Positions 19,999-29,509 of a stretch of 64,000 nucleotides of DNA are shown piece after piece; within the stretch, counting starts at the first letter, position 1; every line of letters begins with the position of its first letter. The position numbers and the translations under genes were made by a program. The DNA lies in the NCBI GenBank assembly GCA_963790335.1, contig CAWBOB010000008.1, forward strand, positions 434,001 through 498,000. The letters are read 5' to 3'. The notes beneath the pieces were generated by a model. That model was not told the DNA's origin, made no database searches, and worked only from the letters and a program-made list of their open reading frames with translations. This DNA comes from JAOUEA01 sp963790335 (GTDB lineage: Bacteria > Actinomycetota > UBA4738 > HRBIN12).

Positions 19999-21810
19999 CT
20001 ACGCCGGCACGGCGACGCCGGGTACGTGCGAGGCGAGGAAGCTCAGGATCGCGCGCATCTGGCCGACTTCCTCGTCGATGTCGTAAGAACCGTGACCCGT
20101 GCCGAAGAGCACGAGCTCGTGGGGATGGTCGCGCTCGCGCAGCGCGTCGACGTAGACCATCGCCTGGCGCAGCGGACAGCGCGTGTCGTTCTCCCCGATG
20201 AGGAAGATCACCGGCGCCGTGACCCGGTCGACGAAGTTGATCGGGCTGCGGTCGCGCATGAGCTCCGGTACCTGATCGGGCGTGCCGCCGAGCAGAGCCC
20301 GATCGTAGGCCTGCAGCTCCGGCGAGAGGTCTTCGTACCCCATCGCGTAGTCGCCGACGGGCACGCCCGCGACGCCGGCGAGCCACAGGTCCGGGTGCTT
20401 GCCGAGCTCCATCAGGGTGATGTAACCGCCCCAGGACCATCCGCCGACGACCGCGCGAGCCGGGTCGGCGACCCCACGGGCGACGAGATCGGCGAGCCCG
20501 GCGTTGACGTCGACGAGCTCGGGCCCACCGATGTCGCCGATGAGGCGGTCGCGCCACTCGCGGCCGTACCCGGTCGAGCCGCGGTAGTTGACCTTTCCGA
20601 CCGCGAACCCCATGTCGACGTAGGCGAGCACCTCGGGCTCCCACGAGTCGGTGTCCTGCCCGGTCGGACCGCCGTGCACGAACATCATGACCGGGAAAGG
20701 CCCGTCGCCCTCGGGCGTGACGTAGAAGCCGTGCACCCGGTCGCCTTGGCCGTTGTCGAAGTGCCACGAATGGAAGGGCCGGCCGGCCGGCGCACGATCC
20801 CCGTGCGCGCGCACCACGTCGGCGCCGGCGTCATCGAGCGTGACGGGAGGGCGCTCGCCGCTCTCGAGCCGGAACCACACGTCGCCGTCGGGCCGGACCC
20901 GGGCGGTGCCGATCGAGCCCGCATCGTGCTCGATCGGTGCGAGCGTGGCCGTCTCGAGGTCGTAGCGGTACAGACGGTCGCGGCCTTCGTCGTTGTGCGA
21001 GATGAGCAGCGCCGAGGCGTCGGGCCACCACGCAACGGCCTCGACCGGCCCCGTGAGCTCGAGCTCGAGGTCGGTCCACGCGCCGGTCGCCACGTTCCAG
21101 ATCGCGGGCCACTCATCGCCCGCGCGCTCGTGGATCACCGCGAGCCGTTGATCGCCCGCCACGGGCGACCAGCATGCGGCGTACAGGGCGAGGCCTTCGT
21201 CGACCTGCTCGGCGATCACCGACCCCGTGCGAGGGTCGACGACCCGTAGCGCGGGGTGCATCGCGTCGCCGTGCTCCGCGTGTTCCAGCGCGAGCATCGC
21301 TCCGTCGGCGGAGAGGCCGCCGAGATCCTCGCGCCCGTGCTCGGCACCGCCGATCGAGATCGCCTCGGTGCTCCGCCAGATCTCCTTGGCCGGCTCGCCG
21401 TCGGCGGAGACGTAGACCGCGAAGCCGTCGGCGTCGCTGATGCCCGCGGCCACGACGCCGGGAGCTTGCGCGAGGCCCTGGTTCCACCCCTGGGCGACGC
21501 CGGCGAGGAACGGCTCGGCGGGCCCGCCCGAGAAGGGCTCCGCATGCCACTGCCCGGCCTCGCTGCCGGTCTCGTCCTGCCAGAAGAGCACGCGCTCCCC
21601 GTCGAGCGTGAGCGCGCCCGAGACCACGCCGACCGGATGATCGGTGACCTGACGGCGCTCCCCGGTCTCGCGGTCCCAGACGTGGATCTGATAGACCCCG
21701 CTCTCGGTGCTCCAGAAGACGAGGCGCTCGGGAGCGTGGCGCGCCCACCTGGGGAACGACACGCCCGGAGCGCGGAAGCGGCGCTCCCACGCGGGCATGT
21801 GATCGGTCAT
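19999..21810 (-). CDS. S9-family prolyl oligopeptidase-like serine peptidase
   Basis: 603 residues. An N-terminal beta-propeller (residues about 10-340, repeated WDRETGERRQV-type blades) gates the C-terminal alpha/beta hydrolase. The triad is visible: Ser in GGWSWGGY, Asp in IGENDTRCPL and His in GTGHGSYD. The HGGPTGQ oxyanion loop and GYGREWRDRL helix are typical of acylaminoacyl peptidases. No signal peptide, so it acts in the cytoplasm on short peptides. Two tandem palindromes lie 110-150 bp upstream. No frame break here. Confidence 0.93.
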   Translation of the reverse strand: MTDHMPAWERRFRAPGVSFPRWARHAPERLVFWSTESGVYQIHVWDRETGERRQVTDHPVGVVSGALTLDGERVLFWQDETGSEAGQWHAEPFSGGPAEPFLAGVAQGWNQGLAQAPGVVAAGISDADGFAVYVSADGEPAKEIWRSTEAISIGGAEHGREDLGGLSADGAMLALEHAEHGDAMHPALRVVDPRTGSVIAEQVDEGLALYAACWSPVAGDQRLAVIHERAGDEWPAIWNVATGAWTDLELELTGPVEAVAWWPDASALLISHNDEGRDRLYRYDLETATLAPIEHDAGSIGTARVRPDGDVWFRLESGERPPVTLDDAGADVVRAHGDRAPAGRPFHSWHFDNGQGDRVHGFYVTPEGDGPFPVMMFVHGGPTGQDTDSWEPEVLAYVDMGFAVGKVNYRGSTGYGREWRDRLIGDIGGPELVDVNAGLADLVARGVADPARAVVGGWSWGGYITLMELGKHPDLWLAGVAGVPVGDYAMGYEDLSPELQAYDRALLGGTPDQVPELMRDRSPINFVDRVTAPVIFLIGENDTRCPLRQAMVYVDALRERDHPHELVLFGTGHGSYDIDEEVGQMRAILSFLASHVPGVAVPA

Positions 21811-21920
21811 GGCCGGGAGCTTATCGGGCGTGCGCGGAACGACCACGGCGTTCAGGCCGCGGCGACCCGTCGGCGACGGGCGCGAGGCGTCGGCTACGTT
21901 GCCGACTCTTCGGCGACGCT

Positions 21921-21956
21921 GTTCCACATGTTGGAACCGAGTTCCGAATAGGGAAC
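21921..21956. promoter_or_regulatory. Two tandem GTTCC-GGAAC palindromes, probable operator
   Basis: GTTCCACATGTTGGAAC (21921-21937) and GTTCCGAATAGGGAAC (21941-21956) share the arms GTTCC/GGAAC, and their centres are about 20 bp apart, two DNA turns. They lie upstream of the S9 peptidase and just after the stop of the molybdenum-hydroxylase gene. The layout suits a dimer-of-dimers repressor such as an IclR-family protein; the regulator is not in the window as far as I can tell. Confidence 0.55.
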
Positions 21957-21976
21957 AGACCCACCGGGGGGTCCGA

Positions 21977-24301
21977 TCACGCTGGCGACGCGCCCAGACC
22001 TTCGGCGAGCGCGCGCCAGACCCGCTCGGGTGTCAGCGGAAGATCGAGGTGCCGCACACCCCAGGGCGACAGCGCGTCGATCACCGCGTTCTGCACCGCC
22101 GGGGTCGAGCCGATCGTCGCCGATTCCCCGATGCCCTTCACGCCCAGCGGGTTCACGGGCGTCGGCGTCTCGGTCCGCATCGTCTCGAAGTGCGGCAGCT
22201 CGGCGGCGGTCGGCATCGCATAGGTCGTGAGGGTCGAGGTGATGGGGTTCCCTCCGTCGTCGTAGCGCACCTCCTCGTAGAGGGCCTGGGCGATGCCCTG
22301 CGCGAGCCCCCCGTGCACCTGGCCCTCGACGAGCGCCGGGTTCAGCACGCGGCCGCAATCGTCGACGGCGACGTGGCGAACCAGCCGCACACCACCGGTC
22401 TCGGTGTCGACCTCGACGACCGCGATATGCGCCCCGAACGGGAACGTCGACGCCGGCTCGCGATAGACCCCCTCGGCTCGAAGGCCGGCGCCCATGCCGT
22501 CGGGAAGCAAGGACGCGTCTTCCGCGATCTCGGCGACGCGCCCGAGCTCGATCGCGCGCTCGGGTGCGCCCCGAACCGCGAGGCGTGCGCCTTCGGCGAG
22601 CTCGATGTCGCGCACGTCGGCTTCCAGCACGTGCGCCGCGATCGCCCGGGCCTTCTCGAGCACCTCACCGCAGCGCTCGAACACCGACGACCCGCCTGCC
22701 TGCAACGACCTCGACCCCCAGGTGCCAGCACCGCGACGCACCACGCCGGTGTCGGAGTGCACCACGCGCACGGCATCGGATGGGACGCGCAGCACCCCCG
22801 AGGCGAGCTGCGCGAAGGCCGTCTCGTGCCCCTGGCCGTGCGGCGAGGTGCCGGTCACGACGGTCACGGCGCCGTCGGCGTGCACCTCGACCGACGCGAA
22901 CTCCTTGGAGCTGAACGATGTGATCTCGACGTAGGCGGACACGCCGATGCCGAGCGCGAGGTGGTCGCCCCGCTCCCGGCGGGCGGCTTGCTCGGCGCGA
23001 AGGGCGTCGTACCCGGCGAGCCGTCGCGCCTCGCCCAACGCCAGCGCGTAGTCGCCGGTGTCGTAGACGGTTCCGGCCGCGGTGCGATAGGGGAACGCAT
23101 CGGAGGGGATCAGGTTCCGCAGGCGCACGTCGATCGGATCGAGCCCGAGCTCGGCGGCGACCATGTCGATCGCGCGCTCGACCAGCGCGGTGGCCTCCGG
23201 CCGTCCCGCACCCCGGTAGGGGGCGACGGGCGTGGCGTTGGTGACGACGCTCCGCGCCCTCGAGGCGATGCGCGGGATCGCGTACACGCCCGAGAGCATC
23301 TGCTTCGTCGTGTTCGGCATGAACGCCGCGATCGGGTACGCCCCCATGTCGGCGATCAGGTCGGCGCGCAGGCCCACGATCGTGCCGTCGCGCCGGGCGC
23401 CGATCTCGACGTGCTGCAGCTGGGCACGTCCGTGCGTGAGCGCCACCATGCCTTCGGAGCGCGACTCGATCCAGCGCACGGCACGGCCGACCCGGGCCGC
23501 GGCCACCGCGACGGCGAGATACTCGGGGTAGACCTGGAGCTTGGCACCGAACCCACCGCCCACGTCGGGAGCGATCGTGCGCACCGCCTCTCGCTCGACG
23601 CCGAGCGCGTCGGCGAGGTCGTCACGAACGTCGAACGGCACCTGCGTCGACACCCACGCCGTGTAGGTGCCGTCGCCCAGAGGCTCGACGGCGATCGCGT
23701 TGCCCTCCATCGGCACAGGTGCAAGGCGTTGGTTCACGAACCGACCGCGCACGACGACCTCGGCCCCGTCGAGCACGTCGTCGTCCCAGCTCGACGACGA
23801 GGTCGACGCGACGTTCGAGCCGTGCTCGGGCCAGAGCAGCGGCGAGCCGGCCGCGAGCGCGGTTTCCACGTCGATCACCGCCTCGAGCGGCTCGTACTCG
23901 ACGGCCACGAGCTCGGCGGCGTCCTCGGCGTGGGCGAGCGAGTCAGCCACCACGACGGCGATCGGCTCGCCGACGAACCGCACGACCTCGCGGGCGAGCA
24001 CCTCGCGGCCGAAGGGACCGTCGAGCGTGCCGGTCGCGCCTTCCACGTTGCCGCTCGGCGGCATGCGCGGCAGGCCGAGATCGCCTGCGGTGAAGACCCC
24101 GACGACGCCCGGCATCGCGCGAGCGGCATCGGTCCGCACGACGTTCAGGCGAGCATGCGGCATGATGGACCGAACGAAGACGGCCCGTAGCGCTCCCTCG
24201 ATCGACAGGTTCTCGACGTATCGGCCACGCCCGGTCAGGAACCTCGGATCCTCGGAACGCAGCGCCGCGACGCCGAACGTCGACGGAGGAAGCGTCGTCA
24301 C
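21977..24301 (-). CDS. Xanthine dehydrogenase/CO dehydrogenase-family molybdopterin-binding large subunit
   Basis: 774 residues from GTG 24301. It has the N-terminal hammerhead domain (DPRFLTGRGRYVENL, VFTAGDLG) and the long molybdopterin-binding part with DVGGGFGAK, APYRGAGRPEA, TGTSPHGQGHET and the final GVKGIGESATIGS, where the Glu is the conserved catalytic base. The active-site loop reads PYRGAGR, the form-II type, not the AYxCSFR of true CO dehydrogenase. Medium (FAD) and small (2Fe-2S) subunit genes are absent nearby, so this is an orphan large subunit or its partners lie elsewhere. Substrate unknown. Confidence 0.92.
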   Translation of the reverse strand: MTTLPPSTFGVAALRSEDPRFLTGRGRYVENLSIEGALRAVFVRSIMPHARLNVVRTDAARAMPGVVGVFTAGDLGLPRMPPSGNVEGATGTLDGPFGREVLAREVVRFVGEPIAVVVADSLAHAEDAAELVAVEYEPLEAVIDVETALAAGSPLLWPEHGSNVASTSSSSWDDDVLDGAEVVVRGRFVNQRLAPVPMEGNAIAVEPLGDGTYTAWVSTQVPFDVRDDLADALGVEREAVRTIAPDVGGGFGAKLQVYPEYLAVAVAAARVGRAVRWIESRSEGMVALTHGRAQLQHVEIGARRDGTIVGLRADLIADMGAYPIAAFMPNTTKQMLSGVYAIPRIASRARSVVTNATPVAPYRGAGRPEATALVERAIDMVAAELGLDPIDVRLRNLIPSDAFPYRTAAGTVYDTGDYALALGEARRLAGYDALRAEQAARRERGDHLALGIGVSAYVEITSFSSKEFASVEVHADGAVTVVTGTSPHGQGHETAFAQLASGVLRVPSDAVRVVHSDTGVVRRGAGTWGSRSLQAGGSSVFERCGEVLEKARAIAAHVLEADVRDIELAEGARLAVRGAPERAIELGRVAEIAEDASLLPDGMGAGLRAEGVYREPASTFPFGAHIAVVEVDTETGGVRLVRHVAVDDCGRVLNPALVEGQVHGGLAQGIAQALYEEVRYDDGGNPITSTLTTYAMPTAAELPHFETMRTETPTPVNPLGVKGIGESATIGSTPAVQNAVIDALSPWGVRHLDLPLTPERVWRALAEGLGASPA

Positions 24302-24379
24302 GGGACCATGCTCCCACGAGGGTGCAGGAGCACGAGGGAACGCGCCAGCAGGCGCGGAGCGAACGACAGGAGAGGCTGC

Positions 24380-25494
24380 ATGACGTACGGACATCTGCGC
24401 AAGGGGGTTCGCCTCGTCACCGTCGCGATCGCCGCGACGCTACTCGTCGCACTCGTGCAGGGGCCCGCGGCTGCGGGCGGCGGGGGCAACGTGCGGGCCG
24501 TGACGGTGGCCGACGGCCTCAACGGCTCCGCCGCGTTCACGTTCACGCCGAAGGGCACGATCGTCTACCTCGAGCGCGGCAGCGGCGAGGTCCGCTTCCT
24601 CAACCCGAAGACCGACTTCGACCGGCGCTTCTTCGACATCAGGGCCGTGCGGTCCGATGGGGAGCGCGGCGCCCTCGGGGTGGCGTTCCATCCCAACTGG
24701 CCCCGCAAGCCCTTCGTCTACGTCTACGTGACGCGGTCGATCGACGGGAACCTCCGCAACCAGATCCTGCGCATCCGGGAACGCAACGGACGGGGCGTCG
24801 GGTTCACCACGATCCTGTCGAGCCCCAGCCCCGCGGCCAACCACAACGGGGGGCGCATCGCCTTCGGCCCCGACGGCAAGCTCTACGTGGTCATCGGCGA
24901 CGGCGCCGACCCCGCGAGCTCCCAGGACCTCACCGCCAACCTGCGCGGCAAGATGCTGCGGCTGAACCCCGACGGGTCGGTGCCCCGCACGAACCCGGTG
25001 ATCGACGGCCGGCGCAGCCGCATCTTCGCGTTCGGCATCAGGAACTCGTTCGGGTTCACGTTCGACCCGCAGACCGGGAGACCTCTGGGAGACCGAGAAC
25101 GGTCCCCGCGTGCAACGACGAGATCAACCTCGTGCGGCGAGGCGGCAACTACGCCTGGGGTCCGAACGAGAACTGCCCGAACACGAACCGCGACGGTCCG
25201 GCGCCGCGACGGCTTCCCGAGGTGAACTTCTCGAGCACGATCGGCATCACGGGCGCAGCGTTCTGCGATGGGTGCGGCCTGCCCGGGCGCGAGGGCGATC
25301 TGCTCTTCGGCGCATGCTGCGACGGCGGGGTGCTTCGTCGCGTATCGCTCGACGCGGCTCGAGACGACGTGACCGGCGGCCCCGTCACCATGCTGACGGC
25401 GCCCGGCGGGTCGATCCTGTCCATGGAAGTCGGACCCAACGGCAGCATCTATTTCAGCGACTCGAGCACCATCTACCGGTTGCGCGGCGGGTGA
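24380..25494 (+). CDS. Secreted glucose/sorbosone dehydrogenase-type PQQ beta-propeller protein (two frame breaks)
   Basis: ATG 24380 follows AGGAGAGG. A Sec signal (LVTVAIAATLLVALVQGPAAA) is followed by a six-bladed propeller: GALGVAFHPNWP, AANHNGGRIAFGPDGKLYV, RIFAFGIRNSFGFTFDP, then ETENGPACNDEINLV and NYAWGPNE, the standard order of the GSDH family. Two extra bases near 25083 and 25112 interrupt blade four. A pair of Cys clusters (AFCDGCGLPG, GACCDGG) is extra to the usual fold. Members oxidise sugars with PQQ or are non-catalytic; which applies here cannot be told. Confidence 0.85.
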
Positions 25495-25539
25495 GCGGAC
25501 GCGCCCGGCCGGAGTACGATCACGAGCGAGAGGTGGCCG

Positions 25540-25701
25540 ATGGACATCGGACGACCCAAGCGCATCATCGAGATCGAGCCGGCCTCGCTGCCCCTGCCCG
25601 GGGAAGCCGCGCCGGCCGAGCCGGGTCCCGCCTACCAGCCTGACGTCGGAACGCTGCCGGAACCGGCAGGTCCCGGACCGGCGGTGAGGCGCGGCCGGTG
25701 A
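25540..25701 (+). CDS. Conserved-looking 53-aa protein
   Basis: GAGAGGTG precedes ATG 25540. The product starts MDIGRPKRIIEIEPASLPLP and continues as a Pro/Ala/Glu-rich tail ending in basic residues. Short actinobacterial ORFs opening with RPxRxIEIEPAxxPLP recur in many genomes as I remember them; function unknown. It sits 45 nt after the sugar-dehydrogenase gene and 10 nt before the next ORF. Confidence 0.6.
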   Translation: MDIGRPKRIIEIEPASLPLPGEAAPAEPGPAYQPDVGTLPEPAGPGPAVRRGR

Positions 25702-25711
25702 ACGGGCAGAC

Positions 25712-26289
25712 GTGAGCCGCACCGCGTCGACGCTGGGTGGCCTGGGCGTCGACGTCTCGACCGAGCCGATCGTGGCCTGGCGGGCGTGGGCCCTCACGGG
25801 CCACCACGACGGCTCCGGTCTGCTGCTGCGGCCGGTCGCGAGACGCGCCCGCACCTGGCGCCCCCGCGAGGTCGTCGAGGCATCGTGCCGCGCGTCGAGG
25901 TGGCACGACGCGCCCGAGCCCTCGACTGCACCTGCGGCCTGCACGGCACGCACGGCATCGAGGTGCTCCGCAAGACGAGGTGCCCCGCCGTGCTCGGACG
26001 CGTCGCGTTGTGGGGACGCGTGATCGAGCACGAGCACGGCTACCGGGCGCGGTTCGCCTATCCGCAGCGACTCCGGCTGCTCTGCCAGTTCTGCTTCTGG
26101 AAGTCGGGAGCGCGACGGCCCTCGCCCGAGCACGTCGGATGGTTCCCGCACGGCGAACTGATCCCGCTCTGTGGTGAGCACCTGCAGGTCGCCGAGCGCC
26201 ATGGCGTGTCGCCCCGGTGGCTGCTGCCCGCCGCCGAGGTGGAACAGCGGCTGCGCGACACGTACGCGGTCGACGCCCTCGCCGTGTGA
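25712..26289 (+). CDS. Cysteine-containing hypothetical protein (frame break)
   Basis: From GTG 25712: EPIVAWRAWALTGHHDGSGL, then WRPREVVEASC. After a shift near 25930 it reads DCTCGLHGTHGIEVLRKTR, a conserved CxCG element, LGRVALWGRVIEHEHGYRAR, and CQFCFWKSG followed by PLCGEHL (two Cys pairs, possible zinc site). This combination (W..W.L, CxCG, LWGxVxEHxxGYRA) is a recurrent actinobacterial protein of unknown role. The shift equals two extra bases or one missing base. Confidence 0.62.
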
Positions 26290-26293
26290 GCCG

Positions 26294-26749
26294 CTACCCG
26301 GGGTCGGGCTTCGGGGGTTCGGCCGCCTGTGCGCTGCTGCACGGGACAGCCGTGCTCGCAGCTCCGCTGTGGGCCTGCCCTCGCCCGCCGGCTCGTCGGG
26401 CGCGGCATCGTCGGGTGGGAGCCGCCGAGTAGACCTGCTCGCTGATCTCGGCGAGGCGGCGTTCGGCGTCGAGCGCTCTGCGCTCGGCGACATGCACCCG
26501 GCGCTCCAGGGCCGCGAACGTCTGGAGCCGCTCATCGGCCAGCCGGGCGTGCTCTTCGGCTTCCGCCGCTCTCGCGATCGAGACGTCTCGCTCGTGCGCC
26601 GTCTCGAGCAATCCGCCGCGCAGGTCAGTTCGTTCAGTCCTCGGATCTGACCAGGGGTCGGCCGAGCATCGGCGGGCGTCGGCACGCGGTGCCGACTCGG
26701 CCCGCCACCGTGAGATCACCCGCCCGATCACGCTCATCACCGGCATCAT
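26294..26749 (-). CDS. Coiled-coil hypothetical protein
   Basis: Residues about 45-105 form a clear heptad pattern rich in Ala, Glu and Arg (AHERDVSIARAAEAEEHARL, RRVHVAERRALDAERRLAEI). The N-terminus is uncertain: several ATG codons lie in 26735-26756 and a frame break is possible near 26645 or 26420. The C-terminus ends EPPKPDPG. No domain recognised. It is divergent from the M23 peptidase gene. Confidence 0.4.
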   Translation of the reverse strand: MMPVMSVIGRVISRWRAESAPRADARRCSADPWSDPRTERTDLRGGLLETAHERDVSIARAAEAEEHARLADERLQTFAALERRVHVAERRALDAERRLAEISEQVYSAAPTRRCRARRAGGRGQAHSGAASTAVPCSSAQAAEPPKPDPG

Positions 26750-26951
26750 CGGTCATGGTGCCGGTTCCTTCAAGCGGCCGGTCCTCCGCCGACGCGGCCC
26801 CGCGAACCGCACCTCGAGGTGACGCACGTCACGGTCCCGACGCACCGGTCCCTTCAAGATTCGAACCCCTCGCTCCGATACCCGGTCGAAGCGCCGAACC
26901 CACGAGGGACCACCGAGCCATGCCAACCCCCGATCGCTCCGCCGTGCCGCC

Positions 26952-27712
26952 ATGGTCATGGCGCTCGTCACGGTCCTGTTCGTCGACGCGGTGGGCGCGT
27001 CGGCTCGAACACCGCTCGAGGACCAGCTCGCCGCCCGCGCCGAAGTGGAGCGCACGATCGACCATCTGCGGCGTGACCGCGAGCGCACCGTGAGGCGCAT
27101 GCGGGCCGAGATCGAGCACAGCACGAACCGTATGCGACACATGATCGGCCGCGGCGCGACATCGAACCCCGAGCGGTTCCTCGAGCTGCGCCGCGAGCTC
27201 CGCAGGAACGCCGCGATGCGGCCAAGCGCATCCGGCGGTCGGCGCGCGTCGTCGCCCGCCGCGTCGAGGCTCTGCAGGCTCGCCGTCGCTCGATCGACGC
27301 GTGGATCGCCACCTGGGGCGTCTTCCGGTACTGCCCGGTTCGTGGGTGGCATTCGATCGCCGACAACTTCGGCATCACGGTTCGGCTGCCCGACGTGCCC
27401 GTGCATCGGCACACCGGCAGCGACATCGCCGCCTACTCGGGCACACCGATCGTTGCGCCGTTCGACGGGTACGCATCGGCCAGCTCGAGCGAGCTCGGGG
27501 GTCTCGAGGTGCGGGTCACGGGTTCCCGCGGCTACGTCTACAACGCCCACCTCTCGTCGTACGGCTCGCTCGGATACGTGAGCGCCGGCACGGTGATCGG
27601 GTACGTCGGGGCGACCGGCGACGCGACCGTGGCGCACGACCACTTCGAGTGGCACCCCTACGGGGGAAGCGCCGTCGACGCGTACGCCTACCTCAGGGTG
27701 AGCTGCGGGTAG
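26952..27712 (+). CDS. Exported M23 (LytM) peptidase with coiled-coil region, copy 1 (frame break)
   Basis: A hydrophobic leader (MVMALVTVLFVDAVGASA) is followed by an arginine-rich coiled coil (residues about 30-110) and a LytM domain: HRHTGSDIAAYSGTPIVAPF gives the first zinc His/Asp pair and AHDHFEWHP the HxH pair. The leader may extend upstream (ATG 26920) across another shift. The main break is near 27202. Such proteins act as peptidoglycan endopeptidases or activators of amidases. A close paralogue lies at 46595-47380. Confidence 0.82.
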
Positions 27713-27743
27713 CACCGGATCAGGTGAATAGTCTGAGTCTGGA

Positions 27744-28406
27744 CTACTTCCCGTTGACCGAGAAGTGCTGGTAGTCCTTCTCGCTCGACCAGTCGCCGCC
27801 CCATTCCCACCCCACGGCATGGAAGGCCCACCACACGCGATCGTGCCGATGCACCATGCCACGGCGACGATCCGACCGGTCGAGATAGCGCCGTCCGGCC
27901 GGAGGTGAGACCCCTCCGCTCCACACGTAGGGGTTCTGCACCGGGTTCAGGTCGAGCGCGCGTCCGTACGCGTGCTGCGACCACCGGCAGCAGACCCCCG
28001 CACGCCAGCGGCAGTTGAAGGCCGACGTGTTGTTCGCCTTCATCGAACGCATGTCGTCGGCGCCGTAGCGGTCGACGAGCCGCATGCGTGCGATAGGGAA
28101 GCGCTCGTCGTACAGCCGATGGAACACCCGTGCCATGTCGTCGGCGTACCAGCGGTGCACCACCATGCGCCCGGTGTGAGCCGCTCGGTCCAATCCCCAG
28201 TAGGTCATGCGCACGAGCCGCAGATCGTCGAAGCCGACCGGGCACCCAGGACGCCAAGAACGCCCCGTCATGAGCTCGCGGGTCGCCGGCCCGATCGACG
28301 TGATGCGGGACTCGTACTCAGGCGCGCCGGCGCGGGCGGGCGACGCCCATACCGCGAGCGCCGCCGCGATGAGCACGAACGTGACGGCTCGACGGATCAT
28401 GCGCAC
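27744..28406 (-). CDS. Secreted M15-family D-Ala-D-Ala carboxypeptidase-like protein
   Basis: 220 residues with a Sec signal (FVLIAAALAVWASPARA). The zinc site is visible as CRWSQHAYGRALDLNPVQNPY (HxxGxAxD type) and the C-terminal EKDYQHFS (last His). Several Trp and three Cys, two adjacent, suggest a compact extracellular domain. It probably trims cell-wall peptides (VanY-like fold). It faces the M23 peptidase gene tail to tail, so two peptidoglycan hydrolases are adjacent. Confidence 0.87.
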   Translation of the reverse strand: MRMIRRAVTFVLIAAALAVWASPARAGAPEYESRITSIGPATRELMTGRSWRPGCPVGFDDLRLVRMTYWGLDRAAHTGRMVVHRWYADDMARVFHRLYDERFPIARMRLVDRYGADDMRSMKANNTSAFNCRWRAGVCCRWSQHAYGRALDLNPVQNPYVWSGGVSPPAGRRYLDRSDRRRGMVHRHDRVWWAFHAVGWEWGGDWSSEKDYQHFSVNGK

Positions 28407-28433
28407 CGATACCCCTTCCTCTGGTGCGTTCGG

Positions 28434-28506
28434 TGGAGACGACCGGGATCGAACCGGCGACCTCCGGCTTGCAAAGCCGGCGCTCTACCAACTGAGCTAC
28501 GTCCCC
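28434..28506 (-). tRNA. tRNA-Ala (anticodon UGC)
   Basis: 73 nt; a full cloverleaf can be drawn. The acceptor GGGGACG pairs with CGTCTCC (one G-T), the D arm is GCTCAGTTGGTAGAGC, the anticodon arm is CCGGC-TTTGCAA-GCCGG with anticodon TGC, and the T arm is GCCGG-TTCGATC-CCGGT. The CCA tail is not encoded. Confidence 0.97.
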
Positions 28507-28635
28507 GCGACCCCGGCCCGGGTCCGGCACATGGGCACGGAACGACGGAACCCTTCGACCATGGCCGTACTCGATTGTAACGAGACCGACGAGCCCGCCT
28601 GGCATGCTCGAAGCCGATCAGCGAAGGGTGACGTA

Positions 28636-28667
28636 GGAAGGGCGCCGCCATGGGGCGGCGCCCTTCC
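28636..28667 (-). terminator. Hairpin terminator
   Basis: A 14-bp perfect stem (GGAAGGGCGCCGCC / GGCGGCGCCCTTCC) with an ATGG loop, 20 bp past the stop of the secreted-protein gene at 28687. It separates that gene from the tRNA-Ala. Confidence 0.75.
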
Positions 28668-28686
28668 CGCGTTTCCCTATCCCCTT

Positions 28687-29181
28687 CTAGCCGGGGAGCC
28701 GATAGGCCCAGGACGCCTCGACGAAGGTGTCGGCGTCATCGGCGGGCGTGCTCCACACGATCTTGAAGCCGTACCGGCTGCCACCGGTGCTTCCCGGCAC
28801 GATCGACACGCCGTGGACGTCGACGGCGTTGTCTCCGTTCGAGATGTAGATGCAGACCTTGTCCGGTGGGGCGGTCGGCACCTGATACGTGCCGGTGCAG
28901 GCAACGTCGGCCTCGTCGCTGCTGACCACACCGACGGGCGCCTGGTTGTCGACGACGGCCACGTCACCGTCACTGATCGGCGTAGCGGCCCGTCGGGTCA
29001 GGCTCGCCAAGGCTCCCCAGTCGTCGCCACCGGCGCTGGCGACGCCATGGAAGTCGCCGCCGATGACACCCCGGATCGTGCGTCCTTCTCGGCCCGCGCT
29101 GGCCGGTTGGAGACTCAACGCGATCATGGTCACGAACACGGCGAGCGTGCTTGCGATCGCTGCGATGCGCTTCTTCGACAT
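28687..29181 (-). CDS. Secreted hypothetical protein
   Basis: 164 residues. ATG 29181 follows GGGGGAG. The signal peptide (IAAIASTLAVFVTMIALSLQPASA) would leave a mature protein of about 134 residues, Gly/Asp/Val-rich with two Cys (VACTGTY, DKVCIYIS) that could form one disulfide, beta-strand-like. No family recognised. It lies in the same orientation as the COG4315-type lipoprotein but 328 bp away, behind its own leader region. Confidence 0.6.
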   Translation of the reverse strand: MSKKRIAAIASTLAVFVTMIALSLQPASAGREGRTIRGVIGGDFHGVASAGGDDWGALASLTRRAATPISDGDVAVVDNQAPVGVVSSDEADVACTGTYQVPTAPPDKVCIYISNGDNAVDVHGVSIVPGSTGGSRYGFKIVWSTPADDADTFVEASWAYRLPG

Positions 29182-29509
29182 CCAACTCCCCCTCTTGCTC
29201 GGTCGGTGGTTCCACCGTCGAGCCGCCGGACGGCTCCGCGGCGGTTCCTCTTCGTGCTCGAACCACCGCCCCGGCCCGATCGCCCTCCTTCCTCTGCTCA
29301 CGTCCGCTCGACGGATCGGGGGGTGCTCCGTGAGCGGATCGGGCCCCCCGCTCGCCGGTGGTGGAACGCGAGGGCGCCCTGCCGGGACCGATGGTCCTGG
29401 GATGGGTTGCGTCGTGTCGACACACCCTAGCGCGATGCTGGGACATGTGCATGGGGACAACCACGCCACAGGCGGGGCGCCTCGATCGAAGCCGTGCGGC
29501 TCGCCGCGA
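29182..29509. other. Intergenic region with no supported gene
   Basis: 328 bp between two minus-strand secreted-protein genes. I see no convincing ORF or RNA. It should contain the promoter of the gene starting at 29181. Confidence 0.5.

Noticed and set aside
21977..24301. Aerobic CO dehydrogenase (form I CoxL)
   Set aside because: The active-site loop is PYRGAGR, not the Cys-containing AYxCSFR of form I, and coxM/coxS are absent.
24883..26685. Long minus-strand open frame across the sugar-dehydrogenase gene
   Set aside because: It lies opposite an enzyme with clear motifs, is Arg/Ser/Pro-biased, and has no start signal; a shadow frame.
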